NCBI GenBank assembly: GCA_031428695.1
Contig: JANOYE010000388.1
Span: 1 to 13,765 of the forward strand
Direction: 5' to 3'
From: JANYCG01 sp031428695
GTDB taxonomy: Bacteria > Pseudomonadota > Gammaproteobacteria > Burkholderiales > Burkholderiaceae_C
DNA length: 13,765 nucleotides
Below the pieces are notes generated by a model. That model worked only from the letters and a program-made list of their open reading frames with translations, was not told the origin of the DNA and ran no database searches. Of the stretch, positions 13,456 through 13,765 are shown piece after piece (the stretch's first letter is position 1; the number at the start of each line of letters is the position of its first letter). Position numbers and translations under genes: made by a program.

Positions 13456-13765
13456 CTACAAGAGGGTCAACTGGGTGTTCAGGCTTGGTTTTTTGATCGT
13501 CAGCGCCGCCAGGATGGCGGTGTGTTCTTGGTTGATCGTGGAGAGTCCGGCCACCGGCTGCGTGTCATTGACGATCACCTGATGGTGCTGAATGCGCCGC
13601 AGCTTATCGAGTGCGCGCTCGGGCGAGAGTTGGGTATCGCTTGCGCGCAATCGCATTCTCATCACCCGATACAGAATCAGCGCCATGAAGCAAATTGCGG
13701 CGTGCGCCTTGATACGCGTGGGCAGTCGGTGATACACCGGTCCAATTTCGATTTCAGATTTCAGA
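13392..13765 (-). mobile_element. partial insertion sequence, IS1634-like
   Basis: The element is inferred from the transposase C-terminus at 13456-13765 and a candidate end sequence at 13392-13410, about 50 bp past the stop codon. The left boundary is a guess from motif resemblance; the right boundary is outside the window. It lies ~90 bp from the second 205-bp repeat, so insertion-sequence traffic may have helped to bring in or rearrange the toxin-antitoxin region. Confidence 0.45.
13456..13765 (-). CDS. IS1634-like transposase, C-terminal part (runs off window)
   Basis: An open minus-strand frame enters from the right window edge and ends with TAG at 13458-13456, giving ~103 residues. It reads LKSEIEIGPVYHRLPTRIKA, then HAAICFMALILYRVMRMRLRAS, then LSPERALDKLRRIQHHQV. 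The PVYHR...RI.AH...CF.AL pattern is the conserved end of IS1634/IS4-superfamily DDE transposases, including the region after the catalytic glutamate. The catalytic residues themselves would lie upstream, outside the window. An internal GTG at 13737 is not a start, because the family sequence continues upstream without a stop. Whether the element is intact cannot be judged from this window. Confidence 0.75.
   Translation of the reverse strand, partial: LKSEIEIGPVYHRLPTRIKAHAAICFMALILYRVMRMRLRASDTQLSPERALDKLRRIQHHQVIVNDTQPVAGLSTINQEHTAILAALTIKKPSLNTQLTLL

Overview
The window looks like a piece of chromosome from a betaproteobacterium of order Burkholderiales, most likely family Comamonadaceae (Rhodoferax/Polaromonas-like). 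This is an inference from the fairly high G+C, the style of the proteins, the divergent sugar-acid gene layout and the repeat types; no rRNA or other taxonomic marker is present.

Bases 1-12100 hold a sugar-acid uptake and catabolism locus built as two divergent transcription units around a 75-bp regulatory gap (7717-7791). The leftward unit, in order of transcription, encodes a D-2-hydroxyacid dehydrogenase, a FadR-type GntR regulator, a complete CUT1 ABC importer (periplasmic binding protein, two permeases, MalK/UgpC-type ATPase), an L-idonate 5-dehydrogenase-like zinc dehydrogenase and a small cupin. The rightward unit encodes an IlvD/Edd-family aldonate dehydratase, a PfkB-type 2-keto-3-deoxygluconate kinase, a DgoK-type 2-keto-3-deoxygalactonate kinase and a DgoA-type phospho-aldolase. 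Together they describe a route in which a sugar, polyol or (keto)aldonate is imported, interconverted by the two dehydrogenases, dehydrated to a 2-keto-3-deoxy acid, phosphorylated and split to pyruvate and glyceraldehyde-3-phosphate. An imperfect palindrome in the divergent gap is the natural operator for the GntR protein. The exact substrate cannot be read from the sequence; galactonate/gluconate-type acids are most likely. No sugar lactonase or sugar 1-dehydrogenase is visible.

Bases 12042-13765 are accessory DNA. Two 205-bp direct repeats (about 89% identical, same length and orientation) flank a type II toxin-antitoxin pair (ribbon-helix-helix antitoxin plus RelE/ParE toxin) and a doubtful small ORF. 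The left repeat begins inside the 3' end of dgoA and supplies its last ~18 codons. The right edge carries the C-terminal part of an IS1634-like transposase running off the window on the minus strand.

The most interesting points are the repeat-encoded C-terminus of DgoA, the repeat-bounded TA module with an operator-like palindrome over its ribosome-binding region, the two different KDG/KDGal kinases in one overlapping pair, the strong hairpin between the binding-protein and permease genes, and the GGGGTCAG-loop hairpin splitting the dehydratase and kinase genes. I see no evidence for a wholly new system; the TA module between repeats is the closest candidate for something not yet described as a unit.
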